From: Tidjanibacter massiliensis
GTDB taxonomy: Bacteria; Bacteroidota; Bacteroidia; Bacteroidales; Rikenellaceae
Direction: 5' to 3'
Assembly: GCF_900104605.1 (NCBI RefSeq)
Contig: NZ_LT629960.1
Location: forward strand, 1,612,001 to 1,676,000
DNA: 64,000 nucleotides
Shown: positions 1 through 8,381 of the stretch, piece after piece
How positions within the stretch are numbered: the stretch's first letter is position 1
Layout: every line of letters starts with the position of its first letter
Position numbers and translations under genes: made by a program
Notes under the pieces: generated by a model
The model's input: only the letters and a program-made list of their open reading frames with translations
Database searches by the model: none
Told to the model about the DNA's origin: nothing

Positions 1-1113
1 TGGGGCATCGCCCTGCTGGCCTGCATGATAATCCTCTTTTTCGTCCAGTTCTGGTATTGGGTGGGGTACTACGGACGCATCCCCTCCTACCGGAACGCCC
101 GCGCAGGCGACGCCCGCCCGCCGGTCTCCGTCGCCCTGGTGGTGCACGAACCCGACTACGATTTTCTGGAAAACGGACTTCCGGTACTTTTGGGACAGGA
201 GTACGACGACTTTGAAATTATCGTGACCGACCTCTCCGGGGATGTGGAGTTCGGAGAGGCGCTCGCGGTTATCGCCGAACACAACCCCCGTTTCAACGTC
301 ACCCGCATGGTACGCGACGCCCGTTTTCCGATAAGCGACAAGATGGCGTTCAACGTGGCCATCAAGGCGGCACGCTACGACAACATCCTGCTGACCACGG
401 TAGACAGCCGCCCGGCATCGCTCCAGTGGATAGCCCGCATGGCACGCGGATTCGACGGTGCGGGTATCGTGATAGGTTACTGCGGCATGGAAGGAGCCTC
501 CGCCTTCTCCTCCCGCCTGATAAGGCTGGACAATGCGGCCCGGGCCATCCGCTGGCTGAGTGCGGCCATGCACGGGAAACCCTACCGGGGTACGCTCCAG
601 AACATCGGCTTCACCAAGGCACTTTACTTCGGCAACGGAGGATTCAATTACCTCAACATGAATATCGGCGAGGACGACCTCTTCATCCAGAAACTGCTGG
701 AAACGGGTACCGCCGCAGCAGTCATCGTCTCATCCAATTCGACCGTCCGGCAGAAGATATGGGGCGGAACGGGCTGGTGGTATGCCGACCGCTGCATGCG
801 CAGCAACGCATTCCGCCACTATCCGGCGAAGGTGAAGACTTTTGTTGCCGCCGAGCTCTGGAGCCGGGCGCTCTTTTTCGCCGCGGCGGCCGCGGCCGTC
901 GTCCTGTTTCCACCGGAACTAAAACTCTTCGCGGCAGGATTGCTGCTGATACGTTTCGGCCTGATTTTCTTCGAGATGCGGCGCATCACGCGCCGGCTTT
1001 CCGAGAAGGGATTGATGAGGGCCGTTCCCCTCTACGACCTCTGCTCGCCGCTGTACGAGGCATGGATGGCCGCAGACCGTAAATTCAGACGTTCGCCGGG
1101 ACTATGGAGATAA
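1..1113 (+). CDS. Family 2 glycosyltransferase, 5' end outside window
   Basis: Membrane-associated glycosyltransferase that probably transfers a sugar from a nucleotide donor to a cell-envelope acceptor. The frame is open from base 1, so the true N-terminus lies upstream. A hydrophobic segment (IILFFVQFWYWVGYY) precedes a GT-A type domain starting PPVSVALVVHEPDYDFLENG, with acidic motifs such as TTVDSRP, GNGGFN and NIGEDD where donor and metal binding are expected. A C-terminal hydrophobic stretch (about residues 280-320, Ala-rich then FGLIFFEM) suggests membrane anchoring at both ends. The stop overlaps the start of the following sigma factor gene by 10 bases, which implies translational coupling. 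The substrate cannot be told from sequence. Confidence 0.85.
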   Translation, partial: WGIALLACMIILFFVQFWYWVGYYGRIPSYRNARAGDARPPVSVALVVHEPDYDFLENGLPVLLGQEYDDFEIIVTDLSGDVEFGEALAVIAEHNPRFNVTRMVRDARFPISDKMAFNVAIKAARYDNILLTTVDSRPASLQWIARMARGFDGAGIVIGYCGMEGASAFSSRLIRLDNAARAIRWLSAAMHGKPYRGTLQNIGFTKALYFGNGGFNYLNMNIGEDDLFIQKLLETGTAAAVIVSSNSTVRQKIWGGTGWWYADRCMRSNAFRHYPAKVKTFVAAELWSRALFFAAAAAAVVLFPPELKLFAAGLLLIRFGLIFFEMRRITRRLSEKGLMRAVPLYDLCSPLYEAWMAADRKFRRSPGLWR

Positions 1114-1688
1114 GCAACTACATCATACTCACCGACCAGCAGCTCGTCACCCTTGCCCACGACGGGGATGCCGTAGCTTTCGAGACGCTTTTCAACCGCT
1201 ATCGGGACGGCATCTACAAACTCTACCTCAACCGGACGGGAGGCAACCGCGACGATGCCGACGACCTGCTGCAGGAGACTTTCATCAAGGTCTTCCTCAA
1301 CCTCGGCAAATACGATACGGCCTTCACTTTCGGCCAGTGGATATATACCATCGCGCGGAACACCTTCATCGACTTCATGCGCAAAAGGCGCGACGACCTG
1401 CAGATAGACACCTCCCCGGCAGGCGGGACGGCTTACATCAATCCCCCTTCGCACGAGGCTACGCCCGAAGAGCGCGTCATCAACAACCAGAACGGCAAAC
1501 AGCTCGAGAATCACCTCTCGCACATGACGCCGCGTTACCGGCGGCTGATAGAACTGCGTTTCTTCAAGGAGTACTCCTACGAGGAGATAGCCGCCGAACT
1601 CGACATCCCGCTCGGAACGGTCAAAACGCAGATACACCGCGCCCGTACCCAACTCTGCAAACTCATCGTGGAGAGCGGCATTCTGTAA
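1104..1688 (+). CDS. ECF-type RNA polymerase sigma-70 factor
   Basis: Alternative sigma factor of 194 residues that would direct RNA polymerase to a specific promoter set. Region 2 is visible around residues 50-95 (DDADDLLQETFIKVF, then GQWIYTIARNTFIDFMRKRR), the part that binds core enzyme and the -10 element. Region 4 lies near residues 140-190 (RYRRLIELRFFKEYSYEEIA followed by IPLGTVKTQIHRARTQL), a helix-turn-helix that binds the -35 element. The length is normal for the family. The start overlaps the end of the upstream glycosyltransferase. No anti-sigma factor gene follows, since the next gene (rpsU) is convergent. Its regulon is unknown. Confidence 0.93.
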   Translation: MEISNYIILTDQQLVTLAHDGDAVAFETLFNRYRDGIYKLYLNRTGGNRDDADDLLQETFIKVFLNLGKYDTAFTFGQWIYTIARNTFIDFMRKRRDDLQIDTSPAGGTAYINPPSHEATPEERVINNQNGKQLENHLSHMTPRYRRLIELRFFKEYSYEEIAAELDIPLGTVKTQIHRARTQLCKLIVESGIL

Positions 1689-1880
1689 GAACGCCGGCCG
1701 AATTTTCCGTCCGCGCGACAGCGGGCCGCACACACGTTCCCCCCTCTGTGCAGCCCCCTCCCCGAAACTCCTCCGCGGCCTTCCTACCCACAAATCTCCG
1801 CCTTCCGGCCGTTCGCTTCGGCCGAACGAGAAAAATGCCGAAAAGCGCACGTTCTTTTCCGCCAGCTACTCAGGTAGGAG

Positions 1881-1916
1881 ATACAAAACGGGGCGGCGGA
1901 AAACCCGTCGCCCCGT
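1881..1916 (-). terminator. Hairpin terminator between sigma factor and rpsU
   Basis: A GC-rich inverted repeat (1888-1899 with 1904-1916, one G-T wobble, A-rich loop) lies in the 306-base gap between the convergent sigma factor and rpsU genes. Read on the minus strand the stem is followed by TTTTGTAT, as expected for an intrinsic terminator of rpsU. It may also stop transcripts from the plus-strand sigma gene. I see nothing else in this gap. Confidence 0.7.
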
Positions 1917-1994
1917 CCTCATTTCCATTCCCGCCCCCAGCCTTCGTACCGTACGGTACGAATAACCTGCGGGGAGCGGCAGCCGGCCGGAACG

Positions 1995-2189
1995 CTACTC
2001 CTCTTCGTTGCGGTGGAGCTGCTCTACGTAAATGGCATGTATTTTCTGCTCGCGCTTCACCACCGAAGGTTTGGTAAAGTACTGGCGGCGACGGAGCTCC
2101 TTGAGAACTCCCGTCCTTTCGTATTTACGTTTGAACTTCTTGAGGGCCCTCTCGATGTTTTCACCCTCCTTGATAGGCATGATAATCAT
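1995..2189 (-). CDS. rpsU: Small ribosomal subunit protein bS21
   Basis: 30S ribosomal protein of 64 residues located near the 3' end of 16S rRNA. The basic core (MIIMPIKEGENIERALKKFK, then KYERTGVLKELRRRQYFTKP) matches Bacteroidota bS21, which begins with a short hydrophobic stretch and PxKEGEN. An internal Met at residue 4 is an alternative start, but the longer form matches relatives. It sits about 100 bases downstream of the helix-hairpin-helix gene on the same strand and could be cotranscribed with it. A hairpin terminator follows its stop. Confidence 0.96.
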   Translation of the reverse strand: MIIMPIKEGENIERALKKFKRKYERTGVLKELRRRQYFTKPSVVKREQKIHAIYVEQLHRNEEE

Positions 2190-2287
2190 TGTCGTAACTA
2201 TTTTTGGTTATTGAAATTCGGTTGCATGTCCCTGCGGACACCTTCCGCATCCGCTGCGGTACCGGAACCTCCGGCGCGGCCCGTCCC

Positions 2288-3520
2288 TCACAGGGGGACG
2301 GTGCCGAAATGAAGATACGGGGCCAGTCTTCCGGCCTCCTCGTTCGTCAACGTATTGTCTTCGACCATATCCTCAATCGTACTCCAACCTCCTTTCAATT
2401 GCCTGTTGCGAAGTATCTTCCGCAGGGTCCGCGGCGTAATGTAGGGATGCCTTGCAACAGCGTTCGGGGCTGCAAAGTTAATATCAATTTTCCGAATTGC
2501 GCAACTGTCCGCCCAAATTTGTTCCTTCATCCGCTCCCAATTGCGTTCCGTCACCACCCCGGTCTCCACCACCTGTCTCCGATTGCAGAATCCGCCCAGA
2601 CGCTCCCGATAGGCGAGGATGGCCGATGCGGTCGCGGGCCCTATCCCGCTTACGGCCACCAGCGCTGCGGAATCGGCACGGTTCAGTTCCACCGGCAGGG
2701 AGGCCGCCGCACCGCCGTTCCCTGCCGCCTGTCCGCTCTCTTTCCCGGCTGACTCTTCCTCAGGCGGAGCGATGACGATATAAGGTTTCAACCGGACAAA
2801 CATCTCCTCGGATACCGCATAGGAACGGGCAAAATCGGCCGCTGTGCGGAAACCGCCGCAGGCTTCACGGAAGTTGATGATTGTCCGGGCCTGACGAGGC
2901 GTAAAACCGAGTCCGACGAATCCCTCCTCGCCGAGCGCATTCGGGTCGAACGGTACCAGCCCATTTTCGGCACCTGAAGCCGCAGCGGAAACGCCCTCCC
3001 CGGTGCGCGCCATCGCGGTCCGCCCGTTTCCCTCCGGCGTCACGGAAAACAGACAACGCCGCTCCGCCGTCCGAGGCTCCCGTATCCGCATCCGGTAGGC
3101 TTCTCCTATATCAATATAAGGTTTCAGTACGGCATACGCCGAATCGGTGATGCCGTAACAGGCGGCGAAATCTTCCGGGATGGCGAACACCTTGCCCGCT
3201 GTCCGGTACTTGACGATACCCGCGGCGGTACGCGGAGCAATCCCCAGCAGGCGCAACTCCTCATACGTTACGGTATTGGGGTCGAAACGGAACAACCGGA
3301 GCCTGCGCACTCCAGCCGTATCGGCACCGCCGGCCGGGTGTTTCTCCTCCTCGGCAAGCGTATCGCCCAGCAGCGGGGCACTGTCGCCGAACCGGGGCCG
3401 GAGCGTCTCCGACACGAGCCACACGAGCGCACCGAGCAACGGGAGCAGCAACAATACCGCCCTGCGCTCACGGGCCGGGAACTCCCAGCACCGCCGGGTA
3501 CGATTCCTGTCGGAAGCCAT
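2288..3520 (-). CDS. Membrane-anchored protein with four helix-hairpin-helix repeats (ComEA-like)
   Basis: A 410-residue protein with one N-terminal transmembrane segment (about residues 21-36, VLLLLPLLGALVWLVS) and a long extracytoplasmic part. Four ComEA-type units can be seen, at about 74-135, 188-250, 277-338 and 342-405. Each has an FDPN- or LNRAD-like start followed by a GI/GF-P-x-x-A hairpin (LGIAPRTAAGIVKYR, LGFTPRQARTIINFR, SGIGPATASAILAYR, a more diverged PYITPRTLRKILRNR). This fold binds DNA non-specifically. In Bacteroidota such proteins are common and their role is not established; DNA uptake is known only for true ComEA. The third unit has the most canonical GIGPATA hairpin. Confidence 0.85.
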   Translation of the reverse strand: MASDRNRTRRCWEFPARERRAVLLLLPLLGALVWLVSETLRPRFGDSAPLLGDTLAEEEKHPAGGADTAGVRRLRLFRFDPNTVTYEELRLLGIAPRTAAGIVKYRTAGKVFAIPEDFAACYGITDSAYAVLKPYIDIGEAYRMRIREPRTAERRCLFSVTPEGNGRTAMARTGEGVSAAASGAENGLVPFDPNALGEEGFVGLGFTPRQARTIINFREACGGFRTAADFARSYAVSEEMFVRLKPYIVIAPPEEESAGKESGQAAGNGGAAASLPVELNRADSAALVAVSGIGPATASAILAYRERLGGFCNRRQVVETGVVTERNWERMKEQIWADSCAIRKIDINFAAPNAVARHPYITPRTLRKILRNRQLKGGWSTIEDMVEDNTLTNEEAGRLAPYLHFGTVPL

Positions 3521-3611
3521 ATATTATATTTATACTGTCTCTGTTTGTACTGCAAACATGCAAGGTCACGCCTCACGAACGGCACGCAACCGTTCGGATA
3601 CCCCGCCGCTC

Positions 3612-5447
3612 CTACGAAATCTCCGCCCCTCCGCCGCGCAGCAGCCGACAGTAACGGTCCGAAGGAGAGGGCAGAAACTCGCCTATGTCATACTCCTTCC
3701 ACCGTGCATCCACAAGCGCAATCGTGGCTTCGGAAGCGGCGACCACATTCGGGAAACGCGGAGGATAGTCCGTCCCGCTCCCCGGCAGCTTCGTCCGCGC
3801 ATCGGCCAGCAGCGTACCGCCGCTGAAACGGATATCGCGCCCGGCATCGGTATCGGCCGTGGCCAGCCACAGCAGGTCGCCGCCGTCCAACCCCTGCGCA
3901 GCGGTATCGAAGAGCACGGCGATGCGGGCCTCCGGACAGTTCTCCCGGACGAAAGCGGCAATGTCCGCCTCGGCACCGGGCTCGGCATAAAGCGCCACGA
4001 TACCCCACTCCGCATAGAATGCCATGCTCCACGCCGCGATACCCCCCGCAGGAACGATTCGCTCCGGCACGGCCAGGAGGGGTACCTCTCCCTCCGGAAC
4101 ACCGGTCAGGTCGAGTGCGAGCTTGCCTCCGTAACCGGTCTCGGCCGCAGCGTGGTCGAGCACGTCGAGTGCCCCTTCGCCGCGAATGGCCGCCCGTTCC
4201 GGCTCCACGCCGCGCAGCAGCCGGGCCAACTCCTGCGGAGTACGCACGTCGCTGCCCGCCGGTGCGACGAGCATGTATTTGTTAAACATCATCTGCCCCG
4301 CTCCCCACAGCGAAGAGACGGCCTGTCGCACATGCCCCGGATAACGGACATGCAGTCCCACGACGGCGAGGTTGTGCGCCACCCCCGGGGCAGGCATATA
4401 CATCTCCTCCATATCGGGCTGCAGGGCGAGCCGGATGGGGGCGAGGAATATCTTCTCCGTCGCCTGCGCCATATAATAGTCCTCCTGCACCGGAATACCC
4501 ACCACCGTGGCGGGCCACACAGCGTCACGGCGGTGCGTCACCGCCGTAACATGAAAGAGCGGATAACGGTCTTCGAGGGAGTAGAAACCGGTATGGTCGC
4601 CGAAGGGGCCCTCCACCGCCTTCTCTTCGGCCGGGTCCACGTACCCCTCTATTACGAAATCACAGTCGGCCGGGACATAGAGGTCGTTCGTCACGCACCT
4701 GACCAGCCGCACGGGCCGACCCCGCAGGAATCCCGCCAGCAGATACTCGTCGATGCCGTCCGGCACGGGCGCAGTGGCGGCGTAGGTGTAGGCCGGATCG
4801 CCGCCGAGGCAGACACTCACGGGCATCCGCCGTCCCGCACGCCGATAGGCTTCGTAATGTTTCGCGCCGGTCTTGTGCATGTGCCAGTGCATCCCCGTGG
4901 TGCGGCCGTCGAACACCTGCATGCGGTACATGCCCACATTGACCGCTCCGGTCGCCGGGTCTGCCGTATTCACCATGGGCAGCGTCACGAAGCGCCCGCC
5001 GTCGGCGGGCCAGCACTTAAGCACCGGAAGCAGGTCAAGCGAGGCATCGCCGCCCATCCGGACGACCTGCTGACACGCACCGCGACCGCGCATCCGTTTC
5101 GGGAACCAGCGGGCCGCTTCGCCCAGCAACGGCAAGGCCCCTATTTTCTGGACGAACGAACCTTTGGGCGACATGACTTCGCCGACCAGCCGCTCTATCC
5201 GGGTCGGAAGTTCATCCAGCGAAGCGACGCCGAGGGCCAGCGCCATCCGACGGTCGGAACCGAAGAGGTTCATCGCCACCGGAAACGCCGTCCCCGTATT
5301 CTCGAAAAGCAGCGCCCGCCCGCCATGTTTCACCACCCGGTCGGCTATCTCCGCCATCTCCTCCACAGGATTCACGCATGCCTTTATCCGTACCAACTCG
5401 CCCTCCCGTTCGAGCAGGTCGATATATTCCCGCAAACTGCCGTACAT
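3612..5447 (-). CDS. UbiD family decarboxylase
   Basis: Prenylated-FMN-dependent decarboxylase of 611 residues. Such enzymes remove a carboxyl group from aromatic or unsaturated acids, and the long UbiD proteins of this phylum are usually assigned to menaquinone biosynthesis. The N-terminus (MYGSLREYIDLLEREGELVR) and the motif EGPFGDHTGFYS at residues 279-290 are typical; that motif carries the glutamates that act with the cofactor. I use the start at 5447 rather than an in-frame ATG at 5483, because a perfect TACTTTTG promoter box at 5471-5478 would otherwise fall inside the gene and because family members begin here. No UbiX flavin prenyltransferase gene is nearby. The exact substrate is inferred. 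Confidence 0.88.
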   Translation of the reverse strand: MYGSLREYIDLLEREGELVRIKACVNPVEEMAEIADRVVKHGGRALLFENTGTAFPVAMNLFGSDRRMALALGVASLDELPTRIERLVGEVMSPKGSFVQKIGALPLLGEAARWFPKRMRGRGACQQVVRMGGDASLDLLPVLKCWPADGGRFVTLPMVNTADPATGAVNVGMYRMQVFDGRTTGMHWHMHKTGAKHYEAYRRAGRRMPVSVCLGGDPAYTYAATAPVPDGIDEYLLAGFLRGRPVRLVRCVTNDLYVPADCDFVIEGYVDPAEEKAVEGPFGDHTGFYSLEDRYPLFHVTAVTHRRDAVWPATVVGIPVQEDYYMAQATEKIFLAPIRLALQPDMEEMYMPAPGVAHNLAVVGLHVRYPGHVRQAVSSLWGAGQMMFNKYMLVAPAGSDVRTPQELARLLRGVEPERAAIRGEGALDVLDHAAAETGYGGKLALDLTGVPEGEVPLLAVPERIVPAGGIAAWSMAFYAEWGIVALYAEPGAEADIAAFVRENCPEARIAVLFDTAAQGLDGGDLLWLATADTDAGRDIRFSGGTLLADARTKLPGSGTDYPPRFPNVVAASEATIALVDARWKEYDIGEFLPSPSDRYCRLLRGGGAEIS

Positions 5448-5470
5448 AAGCAGAATTATTTCTATTTTTA

Positions 5471-5478
5471 CAAAAGTA
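5471..5478 (-). promoter_or_regulatory. Probable -7 promoter box of the UbiD gene
   Basis: On the minus strand the sequence TACTTTTG fits the Bacteroidetes -7 consensus TAnnTTTG exactly. It lies about 24 bases upstream of the chosen start at 5447. No clear TTTG is present 19-21 bases further upstream, so this is a partial match. Its position supports the shorter form of the UbiD protein. Confidence 0.5.
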
Positions 5479-5542
5479 ATCAATTTAGCCGATTCGGGTC
5501 ATAACTTTCGGACGGACATTCCGCCCGGCAAACGACACACGG

Positions 5543-6376
5543 ATGAAATTCGCATCGCTTCTCTGCTTTGCCCTCCTGCTGCCGCAGGCATGGAGCACGG
5601 TTTCCGGACAGACCGTACACGGTACCGTCACCGACCGCACGACCGGAGAGCCGGTCGGCTACGCGAACATCTGGTTCAACGGCACGGGCCGCGGTACGGT
5701 GGCCGACGGGCACGGCATCTATTCGATCGACGCAGGTACCGTCACCCCCGACCATACGCTTAGCTTCAACTGTATCGGTTACGACACATGCACCGTCCGT
5801 CTGCGGGACATCCCGCAGGACGGCACGTTCGACGCCTTCCTCGCCCCCGTACCCCAGGTCATCGAGGAAGTGACCGTCGTACCGGTGAAAACCCGGCTCA
5901 AACGGCTGGGCAACAATTTCAGGTCGCCGCTGATGGAGGCGGTGCATCAGGATGACCTGACCGGCGTAGAATTCGGTACGATAATCAAAATCAAAAAAAG
6001 GACCTGGCTGGAAGAAGTCCGGATAAACGTCCTGAGCTGTTCGTACGACGACCTGGTCTTCCGGCTCAACATCTACGGCCGGGACGAAACGGGGCGCTTC
6101 GTGAACATCCTCCGGCAGCCCATCTACGCCTCCGTACCGCGAACCGACGAACCGACTACCGTAACGATAAACCTCGCCGACCTCCACATCGTGACCGATG
6201 ACGACCTCATCGTAGCCTACCAGCATATCAGCAGTTCCCTGACCGGGCAAATCCGTTTTCCGATAGGCCTCACGGGCGCCCGGAGCTGCGTCCGATACAA
6301 CCAGGGCGATGCGTGGGAGGATACGGAGTGGTCGTTCCGCTTTCCCATCAGCCTCATTGCACGGGTGGAACGGTAA
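5543..6376 (+). CDS. Secreted carboxypeptidase-regulatory-like domain protein
   Basis: A 277-residue exported protein with a signal peptide (residues 1-24, hydrophobic core FASLLCFALLLPQAW, Ala-Trp-Ser cleavage region). Residues 26-115 resemble the beta-sandwich CarboxypepD_reg-like domain seen at the N-termini of SusC proteins and many Bacteroidota surface proteins (VHGTVTDRTTGEPVGYANI, then GRGTVADGHGIYSID). The remaining 160 residues have alternating beta-strand character and no motif I recognise. It is divergent from the UbiD gene with a 95-base gap. The domain call is firm; the function is unknown, probably an envelope or binding role. Confidence 0.75.
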   Translation: MKFASLLCFALLLPQAWSTVSGQTVHGTVTDRTTGEPVGYANIWFNGTGRGTVADGHGIYSIDAGTVTPDHTLSFNCIGYDTCTVRLRDIPQDGTFDAFLAPVPQVIEEVTVVPVKTRLKRLGNNFRSPLMEAVHQDDLTGVEFGTIIKIKKRTWLEEVRINVLSCSYDDLVFRLNIYGRDETGRFVNILRQPIYASVPRTDEPTTVTINLADLHIVTDDDLIVAYQHISSSLTGQIRFPIGLTGARSCVRYNQGDAWEDTEWSFRFPISLIARVER

Positions 6377-6444
6377 ACGGTCCGGCAACACTGTGAATCC
6401 GCTAACAATTTAATGCCGGCCCCATCGCCTTATCAAAAAATTTA

Positions 6445-6452
6445 TAACTTTG
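6445..6452 (+). promoter_or_regulatory. Probable -7 promoter box of mutA-mutB
   Basis: TAACTTTG matches the TAnnTTTG consensus, within an AT-rich stretch of an otherwise GC-rich region. It stands 60 bases upstream of the mutA start. The upstream -33 element is poor. It is the only such box in the intergenic region. Confidence 0.5.
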
Positions 6453-6512
6453 TAGGTTGAAGCGATTAAGAATCCTAAGTGACGACAAGATATTAACCTT
6501 CATATAAAAGTT

Positions 6513-8357
6513 ATGGCAAATAACACGGAAGAGAAGCTGTTCTCCCAATTCCCGCCGGTGAGCACCGAACAGTGGGAAGCGGCAATAACGGCCGACCTCA
6601 AGGGAGCCGATTACCAGAAAAAACTGGTATGGCGCACGACCGAGGGGTTCAATGTCCGCCCGTACTACCGGGCCGAAGACCTCGAAGGAATCAAGTATTT
6701 AGGTAAAAAAAGCGGCGAATTCCCCTACGTCAGGGGGAACCGGTGCAACAACCGCTGGCGCATCCACGAAACCATCGCGGTGAAAGAGGTGGCCGAGGCC
6801 AACCGTCTCGCCCTGCATGCGGTGGAGGCGGGTGCCGACTCCATCGGTTTCGACCTGTCGGAAAAGCTCTCCGCACAGCAGGTCGCCGACCTCATGGCCG
6901 GCATCGACCTGAACGCCACCGAACTGGCTTTCAGCGGAAAACCGGATGCCGAACTGCCCGACAAGGTGCTGTCGGTGGCCGAAGCCAAAAAGGCGGACCC
7001 GGAGAAATTCCGCGTCTTCTTCGGCTACGACCCGCTCATCCGGCAGCTTTCGCTCACGGGCGCCTTCTGCGACGGCGACGACGGACAGCAGTGTTACAAG
7101 ACCATCGCCGGGTTCGTCCGGGGGGCCAAGGCGTGGCCCAAGGCGAAATTCGTGACCGTCTCGGGCGAAACGTTCCAGAACAGCGGTTCGACCATTACGC
7201 AGGAGTTGGCCTTCACGCTCGCGGCAGGACACGAATACCTCGTAAAACTGACGGAAGCAGGGCTGAGCGCCGAAGAGGCTGCCCGGACCATCCGCTTCTC
7301 GATGGCGGTCAGCTCCAATTACTTCATGGAGATGGCCAAGTTCCGTGCCGGACGCATGCTGTGGGCCAACATCGTAAACGCCTACACGGGCGGTTGCGCC
7401 CGCAAAATGTTCACCCACGCCGTGACATCGGGCTGGAACATCACCGCCTACGACCCCTACGTGAACATGCTGCGCGGTACGACCGAGGCGATGAGCGCCT
7501 CGCTGGCCGGAGTACACTCGCTGGAAGTGCTCCCGTTCGATACGGCCTACGAAAGCCCCACGGAGTTCTCCTCGCGCATCGCCCGCAATGTGCAGCTGCT
7601 GCTCAAGAACGAGTCCCATTTCGATAACGTGGTAGACCCCGCCGGCGGTTCCTATTACATCGAAAACCTCACGCAGAGCATCGCCGAGCAGGCATGGAAG
7701 CTCTTCAAGGAAGTGGAGGAACGGGGCGGTTATACGGCCGCTTTCCGCGACGGTTTCATTCCCGACGCCGTGAAGGCTTCGGCCGAGGCGAAGGACAACG
7801 CCGTGGCCACGCGCCGCATCGTACTCCTCGGCACGAACCAATACCCTAATTTCAACGAAGTGGCCGACAGCGCCATTACCGAAGCGTGCATCACGCCGCA
7901 GGCATGGGACGCCAAGGTACTGCGCCCCTACCGCGGCGGCATGGCCTTCGAACAACTCCGCCTGAAGGTGGACCGCAGCGGCCGCAGTCCGCGGGCCTTC
8001 ATGCTCACCTGCGGCACGCTCGCCATGGCGCGCGCCCGCTCGCAGTTCGCATGCAACTTCTTCGCCTGCGCAGGCATCCGGGTAGTGGACAACACCTTCT
8101 TCCATTCGGTGGAGGAAGGCGCGAAAGCCGCGCTCGACTCCGGAGCCGAAATCGTGGTCATCTGCGCCGCGGACGACGATTACGCAACGCTCGCCCCGAA
8201 AGCGAAAGAACTGCTCGGCGAACGGGCGCTCTTCGTCGTGGCCGGTGCACCGGCATCGCAGCCCGAACTCGAAGCGCAGGGCATCACCCGCTTCATCAGC
8301 GTAAGGAGCAACGTACTCGAAACCCTCAGGGAATACGTTAAGGAACTCGGAATCTAA
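6513..8357 (+). CDS. mutA: Methylmalonyl-CoA mutase small (beta) subunit
   Basis: Non-catalytic subunit (614 residues) of the heterodimeric adenosylcobalamin-dependent mutase that interconverts succinyl-CoA and (R)-methylmalonyl-CoA, a step of the succinate-propionate pathway of gut Bacteroidota. It carries the TIM-barrel region (for example GGCARKMFTHAVTSGWNITA near residues 290-315) and a Rossmann-like C-terminal domain. That C-terminal domain lacks the DxHxxG cobalamin ligand motif found in the large subunit, as is usual for MutA. The start MANNTEEKLFSQFPPVSTEQ agrees with relatives. It precedes mutB by 24 bases, so the two are an operon. Confidence 0.97.
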   Translation: MANNTEEKLFSQFPPVSTEQWEAAITADLKGADYQKKLVWRTTEGFNVRPYYRAEDLEGIKYLGKKSGEFPYVRGNRCNNRWRIHETIAVKEVAEANRLALHAVEAGADSIGFDLSEKLSAQQVADLMAGIDLNATELAFSGKPDAELPDKVLSVAEAKKADPEKFRVFFGYDPLIRQLSLTGAFCDGDDGQQCYKTIAGFVRGAKAWPKAKFVTVSGETFQNSGSTITQELAFTLAAGHEYLVKLTEAGLSAEEAARTIRFSMAVSSNYFMEMAKFRAGRMLWANIVNAYTGGCARKMFTHAVTSGWNITAYDPYVNMLRGTTEAMSASLAGVHSLEVLPFDTAYESPTEFSSRIARNVQLLLKNESHFDNVVDPAGGSYYIENLTQSIAEQAWKLFKEVEERGGYTAAFRDGFIPDAVKASAEAKDNAVATRRIVLLGTNQYPNFNEVADSAITEACITPQAWDAKVLRPYRGGMAFEQLRLKVDRSGRSPRAFMLTCGTLAMARARSQFACNFFACAGIRVVDNTFFHSVEEGAKAALDSGAEIVVICAADDDYATLAPKAKELLGERALFVVAGAPASQPELEAQGITRFISVRSNVLETLREYVKELGI

Positions 8358-8381
8358 CAAGGGGTAACACACGACAGAACG

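Noticed and set aside
5448-5483. Longer UbiD start at 5483
   Set aside because: The extra codons contain the exact -7 promoter box on the same strand and do not match the family N-terminus.
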